DNA of 64,000 nucleotides from JBOGVZ01 sp050692985 (GTDB lineage Bacteria > Actinomycetota > UBA4738 > CALAEC01): assembly GCA_050692985.1 (NCBI GenBank), contig JBOGVZ010000061.1, forward strand, positions 1 to 64,000. The letters are read 5' to 3'. Position 1 is the first letter of the stretch; the number at the start of each line of letters is the position of its first letter. Positions 55,770 through 63,921 of the stretch are shown here, piece after piece. The translations under genes were made by a program, and so were the position numbers. The notes under the pieces were generated by a model. That model searched no databases. It was not told where the DNA came from and was given only the letters and a program-made list of their open reading frames with translations.

Positions 55770-58700
55770 GTGACCACCTGCGCGAACTGCGGGGCGGAGA
55801 ACCCGCCCGACGTCCCCCAGTGCCGGACCTGCGGCACCCCGCTCCCCTCCGAGCCCCCCGAGCTGGGAGAGATCCGGAAGGTCGTCACCGTGGTGTTCAC
55901 AGACGTCACCGGCTCCACGGAGATCGGCGAGCGCCTCGACCCCGAGTCGGTTCGCCGGGTGATGTCCACGTACTTCCAGGCCATGCGAGAGGAGCTGGAG
56001 CGCCACGGCGGCTCCGTGGAGAAGTTCATCGGCGACGCGGTGATGGCCATCTTCGGCGTCCCACAGGCCCACGAGGACGACGCCCTCCGGGCCGTTCGGG
56101 CGGCCCACGACATGCGCAACCGGCTGGCCGAGCTGAACGAGGAGCTGGCCGGGCAGTGGGGGGTCCGCATCGCGGCCCGGACCGGCATCAACACCGGCGA
56201 GGTGGTCACCGGGGATCCGGAAGGGGGCGGCTCGTTGGTGGTGGGGGACGCCGTGAACGTGGCGGCCCGGCTCGAGCAGGCGGCGGCCCCCGGCGAGGTC
56301 CTGCTGGGCGAGAGCACCTTCCGCCTGGTGCGTGATGCCGCCAAGGTCGACCCGCTGGAGCCGCTCCAGCTGCGGGGCCGCGGCGAGCCCGTCTCCGCCT
56401 TCCGGCTCCTCGACGTCCACCCCACCGCGCCCGGAACGGCTCGCCGTCGCCAGTCCCCCATGGTCGGCCGCCAGGGCGAGCGGATCCTGCTGCACCAGGC
56501 CTTCGAGCGGACCGCCCGGGACCGCACCTGCAACCTGTTCACGATCCTGGGGACGGCCGGAGTGGGGAAGTCCCGGCTGGCCTCCGAGGTCATGACCGCG
56601 TGCGAGACGCGGGGCGCGGTGTTGAGCGGCCGGTGCCTTCCGTACGGGGAGGGCATCACGTTCTGGCCCCTGGTGGAGGTGGTCCGTCAGGCCGCCAACC
56701 TCTCCGACGCGGACCCGCCCGAGGCGGCCCGGGCCAAGATCGCCGCCACGCTCGACGGCCGGGACGACGCCGACCTGGTGGCCTCCCGGGTGGCCCAGGT
56801 GATCGGCGTGGCCGAGGCCACGGGGGACACCGAGGAGACCGCCTGGGCGATCCGGCGGCTCTTCCAGGCCCTGGCCGCGTCCCGACCCCTGGTGGTCATG
56901 TTCGACGACGTGCATTGGGCCGAGCCGACGCTGCTCGACCTCATCGACCACGTCGCGGACACCAGCCGCGAGTCGCCGATCCTGTTGATCTGCCTGGCTC
57001 GCCCCGAGTTGCTGGACCAGCGCCCCACCTGGGGCGGCGGGAAGCACAACGCCACCACGATCATGCTGGAGCCGCTCACGGACGAGGAGTCCTCGGTGCT
57101 CATCGGCAACCTGCTCGGCCGGGCCGATCTGGTCGAGGACGTCAGGCGCCGGATCGCCGAGGCGGCCGAGGGCAACCCCCTGTTCGTGGAAGAGCTGCTG
57201 TCGATGCTCATCGACGACGGGCTCCTTCGCCACAGCGAGGGACGGTGGGAGACCACGGGCGACCTGTCGGCGCTGTCGGTTCCCCCCACGATCACCGCGC
57301 TCCTGTCGGCCCGCATCGATCGGCTGGTGCCGGGGGAACGGGGCCTCATCGAGCGGGCGGCGATCGAGGGCAAGATCTTCCACCGGGGAGCCGTGGAGGC
57401 CCTCACCCCGGAGCGGTACCGCTCCCAGCTCGATACCCACCTCGAGTCGGTGATCCGCAAGGAGCTGATCCGGCCGGCCCGGACGAACTTCGCCGGGCAG
57501 GAGGCCTACCAGTTCCGGCACATCCTGATCCACGAGGTCGTGTACCTGGGGCTGCCGAAGGAGAACCGCGCCGACCTGCACGCGCGGTTCGCCGCGTGGC
57601 TCCAGGAGACCTCCGGCCACTGGCTGCCGGAGTACGAGGAGATCCTCGGCTACCACCTCGAGCAGGGCTTCCGGAACCGCCAGGAGCTGGGACCGGTTGA
57701 CGAGGAGGACCTGCGTGTGGCGGCCCTGGCCTCCGAGCACCTGGTGCGGGCGGCGGGACGGGCCATGGACCGGGGAGACATGCCCGCCGCCGCCAACCTC
57801 CTGGAGCGCGCCGTGGCCCTGATGGAGCGGGATGATCCCGCCCGGCTCCCCTCGCTGCTCAACCTGGGTGAGGCCTTCATCGAGGTGGGCGATTTCTCGC
57901 GGGCCGACGACGTGCTTGCGGGCGTGCTGGAGGCCGCCGTGGAGGCCGGAGACCCGCGGTCGGAGTGGCTGGCCAAGCTGGCCCGGCTGGAGATCCGCAT
58001 CAACACCGACCCCGGCGGGATCACGGAGGACGCCCAGCGGGAGGCGGAACGTGCGGTTCGCTTCTTCGAGGAGCAGGCCGACGACGCCGGGCTGGGCAAG
58101 GCCTGGCACGTGCTGGCCCTGGTGTGGTGGAACGACGCCCGGGCCGCCGACACCGAGCAGGCCCTGGAGCAGGCCGTTCGCCATGCCCGGCGGGCCGGCG
58201 ACCGGAGGGCGGAGATCGACGACCTGGCCCTGCTGACGATGCCGGCCAGCTGGGGGCCCCGGCCGGTTCCCGCCGGCATCGAGAGGACCCGGCAGATCGT
58301 GGAACGGGCCGGCCAGCACCGGAAGGTGGAGGCGTTCAGCCTCATCACCCGCGGGACCCTGGAAGCCCGTCGGGGGGACATCGACGCCGGACGCCAGCTG
58401 GTGGCCCGGGGCCGGCAGATCCTGGCCGACCTCGGCCTTCGGGTGATGGCTGCGGCCACCTCCCACGCCAGCGGGCAGGTGGAGATGCTCGCGGACGACC
58501 CCCAGGGCGCGGAGCGGGAACTGCGGGCGGGGTACGAGGCCCTCAAGCGGCTCGGTGAGAAGGCCTACCTGTCGACCTCGGCCGGCTACCTGGCCGAGGC
58601 GCTGTACGCCCAGGGACGTCTGGACGAGGCCGAGCGGTACGCCCGGACCAGCGAGCAGGCCGCGGACCCGCGCGACCTCGCCTCCCAGATCCTGTGGCGG

Positions 58701-58967
58701 GCGGCCCGGGCCCGGATCCTGGCGCGACGAGGGGACCTGAAGGAGGCCGAGCGGCTGGCCGCCGACGCCGTCACCCTGGCCGGGGGCACCGACCTGCTGG
58801 ACTCTCGGGGCGACGTGCACCTGGCCCTGGCCGACGTGCTCGAGCTGGCCGGGCGGGTCGAGGAGGCCACCGGGGAGGTCCGGCGGGCGCTGGAGGTGTA
58901 CGAGCGCAAGGGGAACGAGGTCATGGCCGGCCGGGCTCGCCGCCGCATCGAGACGCTCACCGGGTAG
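55770..58967 (+). CDS. Zinc-ribbon/adenylate cyclase/AAA ATPase/TPR protein
   Basis: A 1065-residue protein. Residues 4-22 are a CxxC...CxxC zinc ribbon. The class III cyclase domain (about 35-210) has every canonical residue: D45 (FTDVTGST), K85 and D89 (EKFIGDAVM), D160 (VVGDAVN), N163 and R167, so cAMP synthesis is expected. An ATPase domain (230-520) follows with Walker A GTAGVGKS (261-268) and VVMFDDVHWAEP, then about 500 residues of TPR-like helices. It begins six bases after the crp-like gene. The two tandem relatives at 7-12.6 kb lack the Lys and Asp. It probably links a protein or metabolic signal to cAMP. Confidence 0.9.
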   Translation: MTTCANCGAENPPDVPQCRTCGTPLPSEPPELGEIRKVVTVVFTDVTGSTEIGERLDPESVRRVMSTYFQAMREELERHGGSVEKFIGDAVMAIFGVPQAHEDDALRAVRAAHDMRNRLAELNEELAGQWGVRIAARTGINTGEVVTGDPEGGGSLVVGDAVNVAARLEQAAAPGEVLLGESTFRLVRDAAKVDPLEPLQLRGRGEPVSAFRLLDVHPTAPGTARRRQSPMVGRQGERILLHQAFERTARDRTCNLFTILGTAGVGKSRLASEVMTACETRGAVLSGRCLPYGEGITFWPLVEVVRQAANLSDADPPEAARAKIAATLDGRDDADLVASRVAQVIGVAEATGDTEETAWAIRRLFQALAASRPLVVMFDDVHWAEPTLLDLIDHVADTSRESPILLICLARPELLDQRPTWGGGKHNATTIMLEPLTDEESSVLIGNLLGRADLVEDVRRRIAEAAEGNPLFVEELLSMLIDDGLLRHSEGRWETTGDLSALSVPPTITALLSARIDRLVPGERGLIERAAIEGKIFHRGAVEALTPERYRSQLDTHLESVIRKELIRPARTNFAGQEAYQFRHILIHEVVYLGLPKENRADLHARFAAWLQETSGHWLPEYEEILGYHLEQGFRNRQELGPVDEEDLRVAALASEHLVRAAGRAMDRGDMPAAANLLERAVALMERDDPARLPSLLNLGEAFIEVGDFSRADDVLAGVLEAAVEAGDPRSEWLAKLARLEIRINTDPGGITEDAQREAERAVRFFEEQADDAGLGKAWHVLALVWWNDARAADTEQALEQAVRHARRAGDRRAEIDDLALLTMPASWGPRPVPAGIERTRQIVERAGQHRKVEAFSLITRGTLEARRGDIDAGRQLVARGRQILADLGLRVMAAATSHASGQVEMLADDPQGAERELRAGYEALKRLGEKAYLSTSAGYLAEALYAQGRLDEAERYARTSEQAADPRDLASQILWRAARARILARRGDLKEAERLAADAVTLAGGTDLLDSRGDVHLALADVLELAGRVEEATGEVRRALEVYERKGNEVMAGRARRRIETLTG

Positions 58968-58975
58968 CCGCGCGC

Positions 58976-58981
58976 TACGCT
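58976..58981 (+). promoter_or_regulatory. Leaderless-type -10 box (TACGCT) of nadE
   Basis: TACGCT is six bases before the ATG of nadE at 58988; no Shine-Dalgarno is present. Confidence 0.55.
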
Positions 58982-58987
58982 GGCACC

Positions 58988-60631
58988 ATGAGGATCGCGC
59001 TCGGGCAGGTCAACGTCACGGTCGGCGACCTGGACGGCAACGTGGAGACCCTGGCCACCTGGTCCCAGGAGGCCACCGGGCTCGGCGCGGACCTGGTGTG
59101 CTTCCCGGAGCTGGCGGTGACCGGGTATCCGCCGGAGGACCTGGTGTTCCGCCCGGCGTTCGTGGAGGACAACCTGGCCGCCGTGGACGAGCTGGCCCGG
59201 CGGGCCGCGGACGGGTGCGCGGTGCTGGTGGGGTTCGTGGACCGGTCCGACCGCGGGCTCCACAACGCCGCGGCGCTGCTTCGTGGCGGGCGGATCGAGG
59301 CCCGCTACCACAAGCACAAGCTGCCGAACTACGGCGTGTTCGACGAGCAGCGGTACTTCGTCCCCGGCGAGCAGGGGTGCCGGGTGCGGGTGGCCGGCTC
59401 GGAGCTCGGCATCTCCGTATGCGAGGACGCGTGGAAGCCGGGCCCGCCGTTCGACGACTACGCGAACCGGACGGCGGTGATCCCGAACATCAACGGCTCC
59501 CCGTACCACCGGCGCAAGACCCACGAGCGGCTGGAGATCTGTGCGGCCAGGGCCCGGGAGACCGGTGCGTGGATCGCCTACGTGAACCTGGTGGGCGGAC
59601 AGGACGAGCTGGTGTTCGACGGCGGCAGCATGGTGGTGTCGCCGGAGGGGGACATGGCCTGGCACGCCGCGGCCTTCGAGGAGGACCTCCTGGTGGTGGA
59701 GATCCCCGGGACGGCCGGCGGCGACGGCAAGCCGGGGTTCCCCGACCCCGCCAGGGAGCCGTGGCCCCAGGGCGCCGAGGAGGTGTACCGGGCCCTGCTG
59801 CTCGGCCTGGGTGACTACGTTCGCAAGAACGGGTTCCGCCAGGTCGTGGTGGGGCTGTCGGGGGGGATCGACTCGGCCATGACCGCCACCCTGGCCGCCG
59901 ACGTCCTGGGCCCGGGTGCCGTTCGGGTCCTGGCCCTGCCCTCGCGCTACTCCTCGCCCGAGTCCCTGGAGGACGCCCAGGAGATCGCCCGGCGGCTGGG
60001 CTTCGGGATCGACCGGCTGCCGATCGACCCCGTGTTCCAGGCCCATCTCGACGTGCTGGCCGATGCGTTCCGCGGCACCGAGCCGGGGGTGGCCGAGGAG
60101 AACCTCCAGGCCCGGGTGCGGGGGAACCTGCTGATGGCCCTGTCGAACAAGTTCGGCTCGCTGGTGCTGGCCACCGGGAACAAGAGCGAGATGGCCGTGG
60201 GGTACTCGACGCTGTACGGCGACATGGCCGGGGGCTTCGCGCCCCTGAAGGACGTGCCCAAGACGCTGGTGTACGAGCTGGCCCGGTGGCGCAACAAGCA
60301 GACCGAGCCCCCGCCGATCCCAGACCGGGTCCTGGAGAAGCCCCCCTCGGCCGAGCTCCGCCCCGACCAGAAGGACACCGACTCCCTCCCGCCCTACGAG
60401 GTCCTGGACCCGGTGATCGAGGACTACGTGGAGGAGGATCGCTCGCCGGAGGAGATCGTGGCGGAGGGGGCCGACCCCCAGCTCGTGGCCCGGGTAGTGG
60501 ACATGATCGACAGGGCCGAGTACAAGCGGCGCCAGGCCCCGCCCGGGGTGAAGATCACCCCCAAGGCCTTCGGCCGGGACCGCCGCCTGCCGATCACCAA
60601 CCGCTACCGGGCTCGCCCCCCCGGTCGCTGA
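58988..60631 (+). CDS. nadE: Glutamine-dependent NAD+ synthetase
   Basis: Final step of NAD synthesis: amidates deamido-NAD with ammonia from glutamine. About 547 residues. The N-terminal nitrilase-like glutaminase domain has Glu41 (CFPELAVTGYPPEDL), Lys in YHKHKLPNYGVF and Cys in ISVCEDAW. The C-terminal synthetase has the SGGIDSAM P-loop, LATGNKSEMAVGY and a KQTEPPP region. An upstream ORF extension to 58694 lies in the preceding gene and is rejected. The start follows a -10 box directly. The nicotinamidase-like gene at 22 kb would feed the same pathway. Confidence 0.95.
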   Translation: MRIALGQVNVTVGDLDGNVETLATWSQEATGLGADLVCFPELAVTGYPPEDLVFRPAFVEDNLAAVDELARRAADGCAVLVGFVDRSDRGLHNAAALLRGGRIEARYHKHKLPNYGVFDEQRYFVPGEQGCRVRVAGSELGISVCEDAWKPGPPFDDYANRTAVIPNINGSPYHRRKTHERLEICAARARETGAWIAYVNLVGGQDELVFDGGSMVVSPEGDMAWHAAAFEEDLLVVEIPGTAGGDGKPGFPDPAREPWPQGAEEVYRALLLGLGDYVRKNGFRQVVVGLSGGIDSAMTATLAADVLGPGAVRVLALPSRYSSPESLEDAQEIARRLGFGIDRLPIDPVFQAHLDVLADAFRGTEPGVAEENLQARVRGNLLMALSNKFGSLVLATGNKSEMAVGYSTLYGDMAGGFAPLKDVPKTLVYELARWRNKQTEPPPIPDRVLEKPPSAELRPDQKDTDSLPPYEVLDPVIEDYVEEDRSPEEIVAEGADPQLVARVVDMIDRAEYKRRQAPPGVKITPKAFGRDRRLPITNRYRARPPGR

Positions 60632-60643
60632 GGGCCGGGCCGC

Positions 60644-60649
60644 TACAAT
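60644..60649 (+). promoter_or_regulatory. -10 box (TACAAT) of tRNA-Lys
   Basis: TACAAT ends six bases before the mature 5' end of tRNA-Lys. Confidence 0.55.
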
Positions 60650-60655
60650 CACCGA

Positions 60656-60730
60656 GGGGCGTTAGCTCAGCCTGGTCAGAGCAGTGGGCTTTTAACCCAT
60701 GTGCCGCTGGTTCGAATCCAGCACGCCCCA
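60656..60730 (+). tRNA. tRNA-Lys (UUU)
   Basis: A 75-base cloverleaf. The acceptor stem GGGGCGT pairs with ACGCCCC; the D-arm contains TAGCTCAG; the anticodon loop is CTTTTAA with anticodon TTT; the T-arm has GGTTCGAATCC. CCA is not encoded. Confidence 0.95.
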
Positions 60731-60873
60731 CACCGCTGCCGCCGAATACCCCGCCGCACACCGGTTCCCGAAACGTCATCGCCCTGGCGCAGCGGCTCCC
60801 GCCCCCGCGATCTCCAGGGAGAGATCATCCGGGTCCAGCGCCAAGCAGCTGCCGGGGGTGAGGGTGCGGACCT

Positions 60874-61068
60874 TCAGTCGTCTGAGGCCGGGACGATCCG
60901 GGCTGCCCCACCGCCGGGCGTGAAGACCGACTGGTGCCCATCGTCCCACCGGACCCGGTAGCGGACACCGGCCTGGCCCTCGATCACCCCGAGGATCTCG
61001 CCCTCCCGGGGAGGGGCCCCGACCGTCTCCGACTCGATCTCGATCCGATCCCCGACCTTGCCGGACAT
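60874..61068 (-). CDS. DUF1918 protein
   Basis: A 64-residue protein matching the small DUF1918 family of actinobacteria: KVGDRIEIESETVGAPPREG at the start, then EILGVIEG, YRVRWDDGHQSVFTPG and IVPA. It looks like a small SH3-like beta-barrel. Function is unknown. It is encoded opposite to the tRNA genes, between tRNA-Lys and tRNA-Glu. The start is within a normal distance of the family's usual MxxxVGD beginning. Confidence 0.88.
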   Translation of the reverse strand: MSGKVGDRIEIESETVGAPPREGEILGVIEGQAGVRYRVRWDDGHQSVFTPGGGAARIVPASDD

Positions 61069-61182
61069 GGCCCCCTAGGTGTACCCCGCCAGCGGTCGGT
61101 GTGGCAACCCACAACCGGACGCCATCCCGGCCTGCGAGAGGCGGCTCCGGGTGCGCGGATCTGGAAGGGGGGACCGGGACGC

Positions 61183-61188
61183 TATACT
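61183..61188 (+). promoter_or_regulatory. -10 box (TATACT) of the tRNA-Glu/Asp/Phe cluster
   Basis: TATACT lies 34 bases before tRNA-Glu and is the best -10 match in this gap; it would start a transcript covering three tRNAs. Confidence 0.5.
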
Positions 61189-61222
61189 CTGTGGGCTGTC
61201 CCCGACGGGGTCGGGAGACCCT

Positions 61223-61295
61223 GCCCCCATCGTCTAGCGGCCGAGGATACCGCCCTTTCAAGGCGGCGACACGGGTTCGAATCCCGTTGGGGGCA
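61223..61295 (+). tRNA. tRNA-Glu (UUC)
   Basis: A 73-base cloverleaf. GCCCCCA pairs with TGGGGGC; the anticodon stem is CCGCC/GGCGG around CTTTCAA with anticodon TTC; the T-arm has GGTTCGAATCCC. CCA is not encoded. Confidence 0.95.
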
Positions 61296-61303
61296 CAAGA
61301 GCT

Positions 61304-61378
61304 GGGCCTGTGGAGCAGCCTGGAGTGCTCGCCACCCTGTCAAGGTGGAGGTCGGGGGTTCAAATCCCCTCAGGCCCG
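61304..61378 (+). tRNA. tRNA-Asp (GUC)
   Basis: A 75-base cloverleaf eight bases after tRNA-Glu. GGGCCTG pairs with CAGGCCC; the anticodon stem CCACC/GGTGG encloses CTGTCAA with anticodon GTC; the T-arm has GGTTCAAATCC. The discriminator base is G, as expected for Asp. Confidence 0.95.
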
Positions 61379-61386
61379 CGGGCAAC

Positions 61387-61459
61387 GGCGAGGTAGCTCA
61401 GATGGCAGAGCACGCGGCTGAAAACCGCGGTGTCGGCGGTTCGATTCCGTCCCTCGCCA
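61387..61459 (+). tRNA. tRNA-Phe (GAA)
   Basis: A 73-base cloverleaf eight bases after tRNA-Asp. GGCGAGG pairs with CCTCGCC; the anticodon stem CGCGG/CCGCG encloses CTGAAAA with anticodon GAA; the T-arm has GGTTCGATTCC. Confidence 0.95.
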
Positions 61460-61507
61460 CGAAGGCCCCGGCCGGGGCCCGGGTCCTGCGCCCTTCGCCC
61501 CGGCCCC

Positions 61508-61708
61508 TCAGCCGCCCGAGTTCTCGAGCAGGCGGCGAACCTCGGTCTCCCGGTAGCGGCGATGTCCGCCCAGGGTTCGGATCGAGGAGAGCTTGCCCGC
61601 CTTTGCCCACCGGGTGACGGTCTTGGGGTCGACGCGGAACAGGGCGGCGACCTCGGCGGGGGTGAGGAGCCTCTCTGCCTTGTCGCTGGCCTTACCATTC
61701 ATGCTCAT
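61508..61708 (-). CDS. bldC: Developmental MerR-type regulator BldC
   Basis: A 66-residue single helix-turn-helix protein. The segment LLTPAEVAALFRVDPKTVTR, then WAKAGKLSSIRTLGGHRRYR, is almost identical to Streptomyces BldC, which binds direct repeats cooperatively and controls entry into development. ATG 61708 follows GGAGGGG closely; ATG 61702 is the alternative. The longer frame to 61828 is not supported. A conserved hypothetical and a Val/Leu dehydrogenase gene follow, as I recall from the Streptomyces bldC locus. Its presence alone does not prove sporulation. Confidence 0.93.
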   Translation of the reverse strand: MSMNGKASDKAERLLTPAEVAALFRVDPKTVTRWAKAGKLSSIRTLGGHRRYRETEVRRLLENSGG

Positions 61709-61862
61709 GTCCCCTCCATTGGGAAGAAGCGACGATATGGATGATTGTCGGGCGGTCTCCCCGCCCCGTACATAGACAAAGCGGGCCAAATCCGCATAGT
61801 CCGAAATGACTAGAGGTTTCGGGTCCACGCCCGGTCGGGAGGGGTTCCCGCGGCGGGAGCCC

Positions 61863-62672
61863 TCAGTTGAGCGACTCCCGGATCCGCACCTCCGCCCACC
61901 GGGCGGCCACGGTCTGGTAGAGCTCCGCCGCCAGCGCGGCCTCGCCCCGCTCCAGGGCGGCGATGGCCTCCTGGACCTCCTCCGCGGAGCGATCCTCCTC
62001 CAGCTCGTTCCATCCGAACTGGTCGGCGAGGTCCGCGTAGTCGAGCTCGACCGCCGAGCGGCCGTCGAACCGGGAGAGCCACTCGTCTAGGTCCTGGACG
62101 ATCTCCCCCACCTGCTCCAGGTCGCCCGAGCGAAGCACGCGGACCGCCCGGGAGGCTCGGGCCCTGGCATCCTGGATCGAGGTCCAGTAGGAGAGGCGGA
62201 ACCCACCGTCTTCCCGCTCCTCCAGCCGGCGCTCGGTGGCGGAGAACAGCGCGAACCACCGGACCGGCACGTGCCAGTGGCTCTGGAGCATGGCGGGCAC
62301 CGCCGACGGATCCCTGCGCCGGATCCGGGCAAGCTCCCTGGCCACCCGGCGGGCCTCGGCCTCGGGGACGAGGGCATCGGCCACCTCGACGGGCACGCTT
62401 TCCCGCAGGGCCAGGAGGCTGGCCAGGACCCGCAGCCGCGTGCGCCACGGGCACACGTACCAGCGGCCGTCCACGAGCCGGATGTCCGCCCGGTACTCGT
62501 CGGCGGTGAGCAGCCCCATGCGGCCCTGGAAGCTGGTGGGGCGCTCGCGGTACACGGGCGGGCCGGCTCGGCGGTGTCCCCCCTGGACGATGTACCGCTC
62601 CCAGGAGAGGCGCTCCCCCTCGGGCACGGCCTCCAGCGGCTGGAACACGCGGAGGAACGCGGAGGCCACCAT
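61863..62672 (-). CDS. Conserved hypothetical of the bldC-vdh locus
   Basis: A 269-residue protein that I recognise only as the type found between bldC and the amino acid dehydrogenase in other actinobacteria. It starts VASAFLRVFQPLEAVPEGER, has a basic central part (WRTRLRVLASLLALRESVP), a region SHWHVPVRWFALFSATERR and a mostly helical acidic C-terminus. No catalytic motif, signal peptide or membrane segment is visible. ATG 62672 is six bases from a TATCAT box. It is divergent from the dehydrogenase gene. Confidence 0.75.
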   Translation of the reverse strand: MVASAFLRVFQPLEAVPEGERLSWERYIVQGGHRRAGPPVYRERPTSFQGRMGLLTADEYRADIRLVDGRWYVCPWRTRLRVLASLLALRESVPVEVADALVPEAEARRVARELARIRRRDPSAVPAMLQSHWHVPVRWFALFSATERRLEEREDGGFRLSYWTSIQDARARASRAVRVLRSGDLEQVGEIVQDLDEWLSRFDGRSAVELDYADLADQFGWNELEEDRSAEEVQEAIAALERGEAALAAELYQTVAARWAEVRIRESLN

Positions 62673-62678
62673 GGACGC

Positions 62679-62684
62679 ATGATA
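62679..62684 (-). promoter_or_regulatory. Leaderless-type -10 box (TATCAT)
   Basis: TATCAT on the minus strand ends six bases before the ATG at 62672; no ribosome binding site is present. Confidence 0.55.
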
Positions 62685-62713
62685 GCGCGGGGCTCGGGAG
62701 GGGACCCCCGTGC

Positions 62714-62719
62714 TATATT
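62714..62719 (+). promoter_or_regulatory. -10 box (TATATT) of the Val/Leu dehydrogenase gene
   Basis: TATATT is the best -10 match before the dehydrogenase start at 62764, leaving a leader of about 38 bases with a GAGGGAG site. Confidence 0.5.
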
Positions 62720-62763
62720 CGGCCCGCCACGCCGGTGGCGCTGACGAGGGAGTCGGGCACCCC

Positions 62764-63858
62764 GTGGGGGTATTCGCCGAGCTACGAGATCAGTACGAAC
62801 AGGTCGTGTTCTTCCACGACCCGCCATCGGGCCTGCGGGCCATCGTGGCCATCCACTCGACAGCCCTGGGCCCCGCGCTGGGCGGCACACGGTTCTATCC
62901 CTTCGCCTCCGAGGAGGACGCCCTCCGCGACGTGCTCCGGCTGGCCAGGGGGATGACCTACAAGGCGGCCGCCGCCGGGCTCGACCTCGGCGGCGGCAAG
63001 GCCGTGATCATCGGCGACCCCAAGCGCGACAAGTCCGAGCATCTGTTCCGCGCCTACGGCCGGTTCATCGAGTCCCTGGGCGGCCGGTACATCACCGCCG
63101 AGGACGTGGGGACCTCCCGGGAGGACATGGACGTCCTGCGCCGGGAGACCTCGTGGGTCACCGGCGTGTCGAAGCGCCTGGGAGGCTCCGGTGACCCCTC
63201 CCCCGTCACTGCCTACGGGGTGTACCAGGGCCTGCGGGCGTGCGCCGAGGAAGCGCTGCGGACCTCATCCCTCGAAGGCGTCCGGATCGTGGTCCAGGGT
63301 GTGGGGAAGGTGGGGTACCACCTGGTGAAGCACCTGGCCGAAGCGGGCGCCGTGCTGACCGTGGCCGACGTGGACGTCGACGCCGTGGCCCGGGTGGTGA
63401 GGGAGTTCGGGGTGGAGACCACCGAGCCGGACAAGTCCCACGCCCTCGAGTGCGACATCTTCGCCCCCTCCGCGCTGGGTGGGGTCATCCGGGACGACAC
63501 GCTGCCGGACCTCAAGTGCGCCGTGGTGGCCGGCGCCGCCAACAACCAGCTCGAGCGGCCCGAGCACGGCGAGGCCCTGGCGGAGATGGGGATCCTGTAC
63601 GCCCCGGACTTCGTGATCAACGCCGGCGGCCTGATCAACGTGGCCGACGAGCTGATCGGCTACGACCGCGACCGGGCCATGGCGAAGGTGGAGGGGATCT
63701 ACCGCACGCTGCGAGAAGTGTTCCTGCTGGCGCGCACCGAGGGGATCACCACCGCTGCGGCGGCCACCCGCCTGGCCGAGGAGCGGATGGCCGGCGTCGG
63801 CCGGGTGCGCATGCTGTGGCTCCCCGCCCAGCACCGCCCCACGATCGGCCGGCGATAG
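62764..63858 (+). CDS. Valine/leucine dehydrogenase-family protein
   Basis: NAD-dependent oxidative deamination of branched-chain amino acids to 2-oxo acids. About 364 residues. HSTALGPALGGTRFYPF near residue 40, the catalytic Lys in LDLGGGKAVIIGDP near residue 80, TAEDVGTSREDMD, the Rossmann motif VQGVGKVGYHL and GAANNQLE are all diagnostic of Leu/Val/Phe dehydrogenases. GTG 62764 gives the family's usual VGVF start; the longer frame to 62710 is rejected. Its place beside bldC resembles Streptomyces vdh. The next gene appears to begin a 2-oxo acid dehydrogenase, which would use its product. Confidence 0.92.
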   Translation: MGVFAELRDQYEQVVFFHDPPSGLRAIVAIHSTALGPALGGTRFYPFASEEDALRDVLRLARGMTYKAAAAGLDLGGGKAVIIGDPKRDKSEHLFRAYGRFIESLGGRYITAEDVGTSREDMDVLRRETSWVTGVSKRLGGSGDPSPVTAYGVYQGLRACAEEALRTSSLEGVRIVVQGVGKVGYHLVKHLAEAGAVLTVADVDVDAVARVVREFGVETTEPDKSHALECDIFAPSALGGVIRDDTLPDLKCAVVAGAANNQLERPEHGEALAEMGILYAPDFVINAGGLINVADELIGYDRDRAMAKVEGIYRTLREVFLLARTEGITTAAAATRLAEERMAGVGRVRMLWLPAQHRPTIGRR

Positions 63859-63921
63859 CCCCGGGAGGCCTGCGGCGCGCGTGCGATATCCTGTGGGCCC
63901 CCGGCACCTGGAGGTTCACGC

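Noticed and set aside
54624..58820. A 1398-residue open frame on the minus strand
   Set aside because: It lies antisense to the Crp and cyclase/ATPase genes, has arginine- and proline-rich content with no domains, and is an effect of high GC content.
58694..58987. N-terminal extension of nadE
   Set aside because: It lies within the TPR gene, and the family's N-terminus begins at the ATG at 58988.
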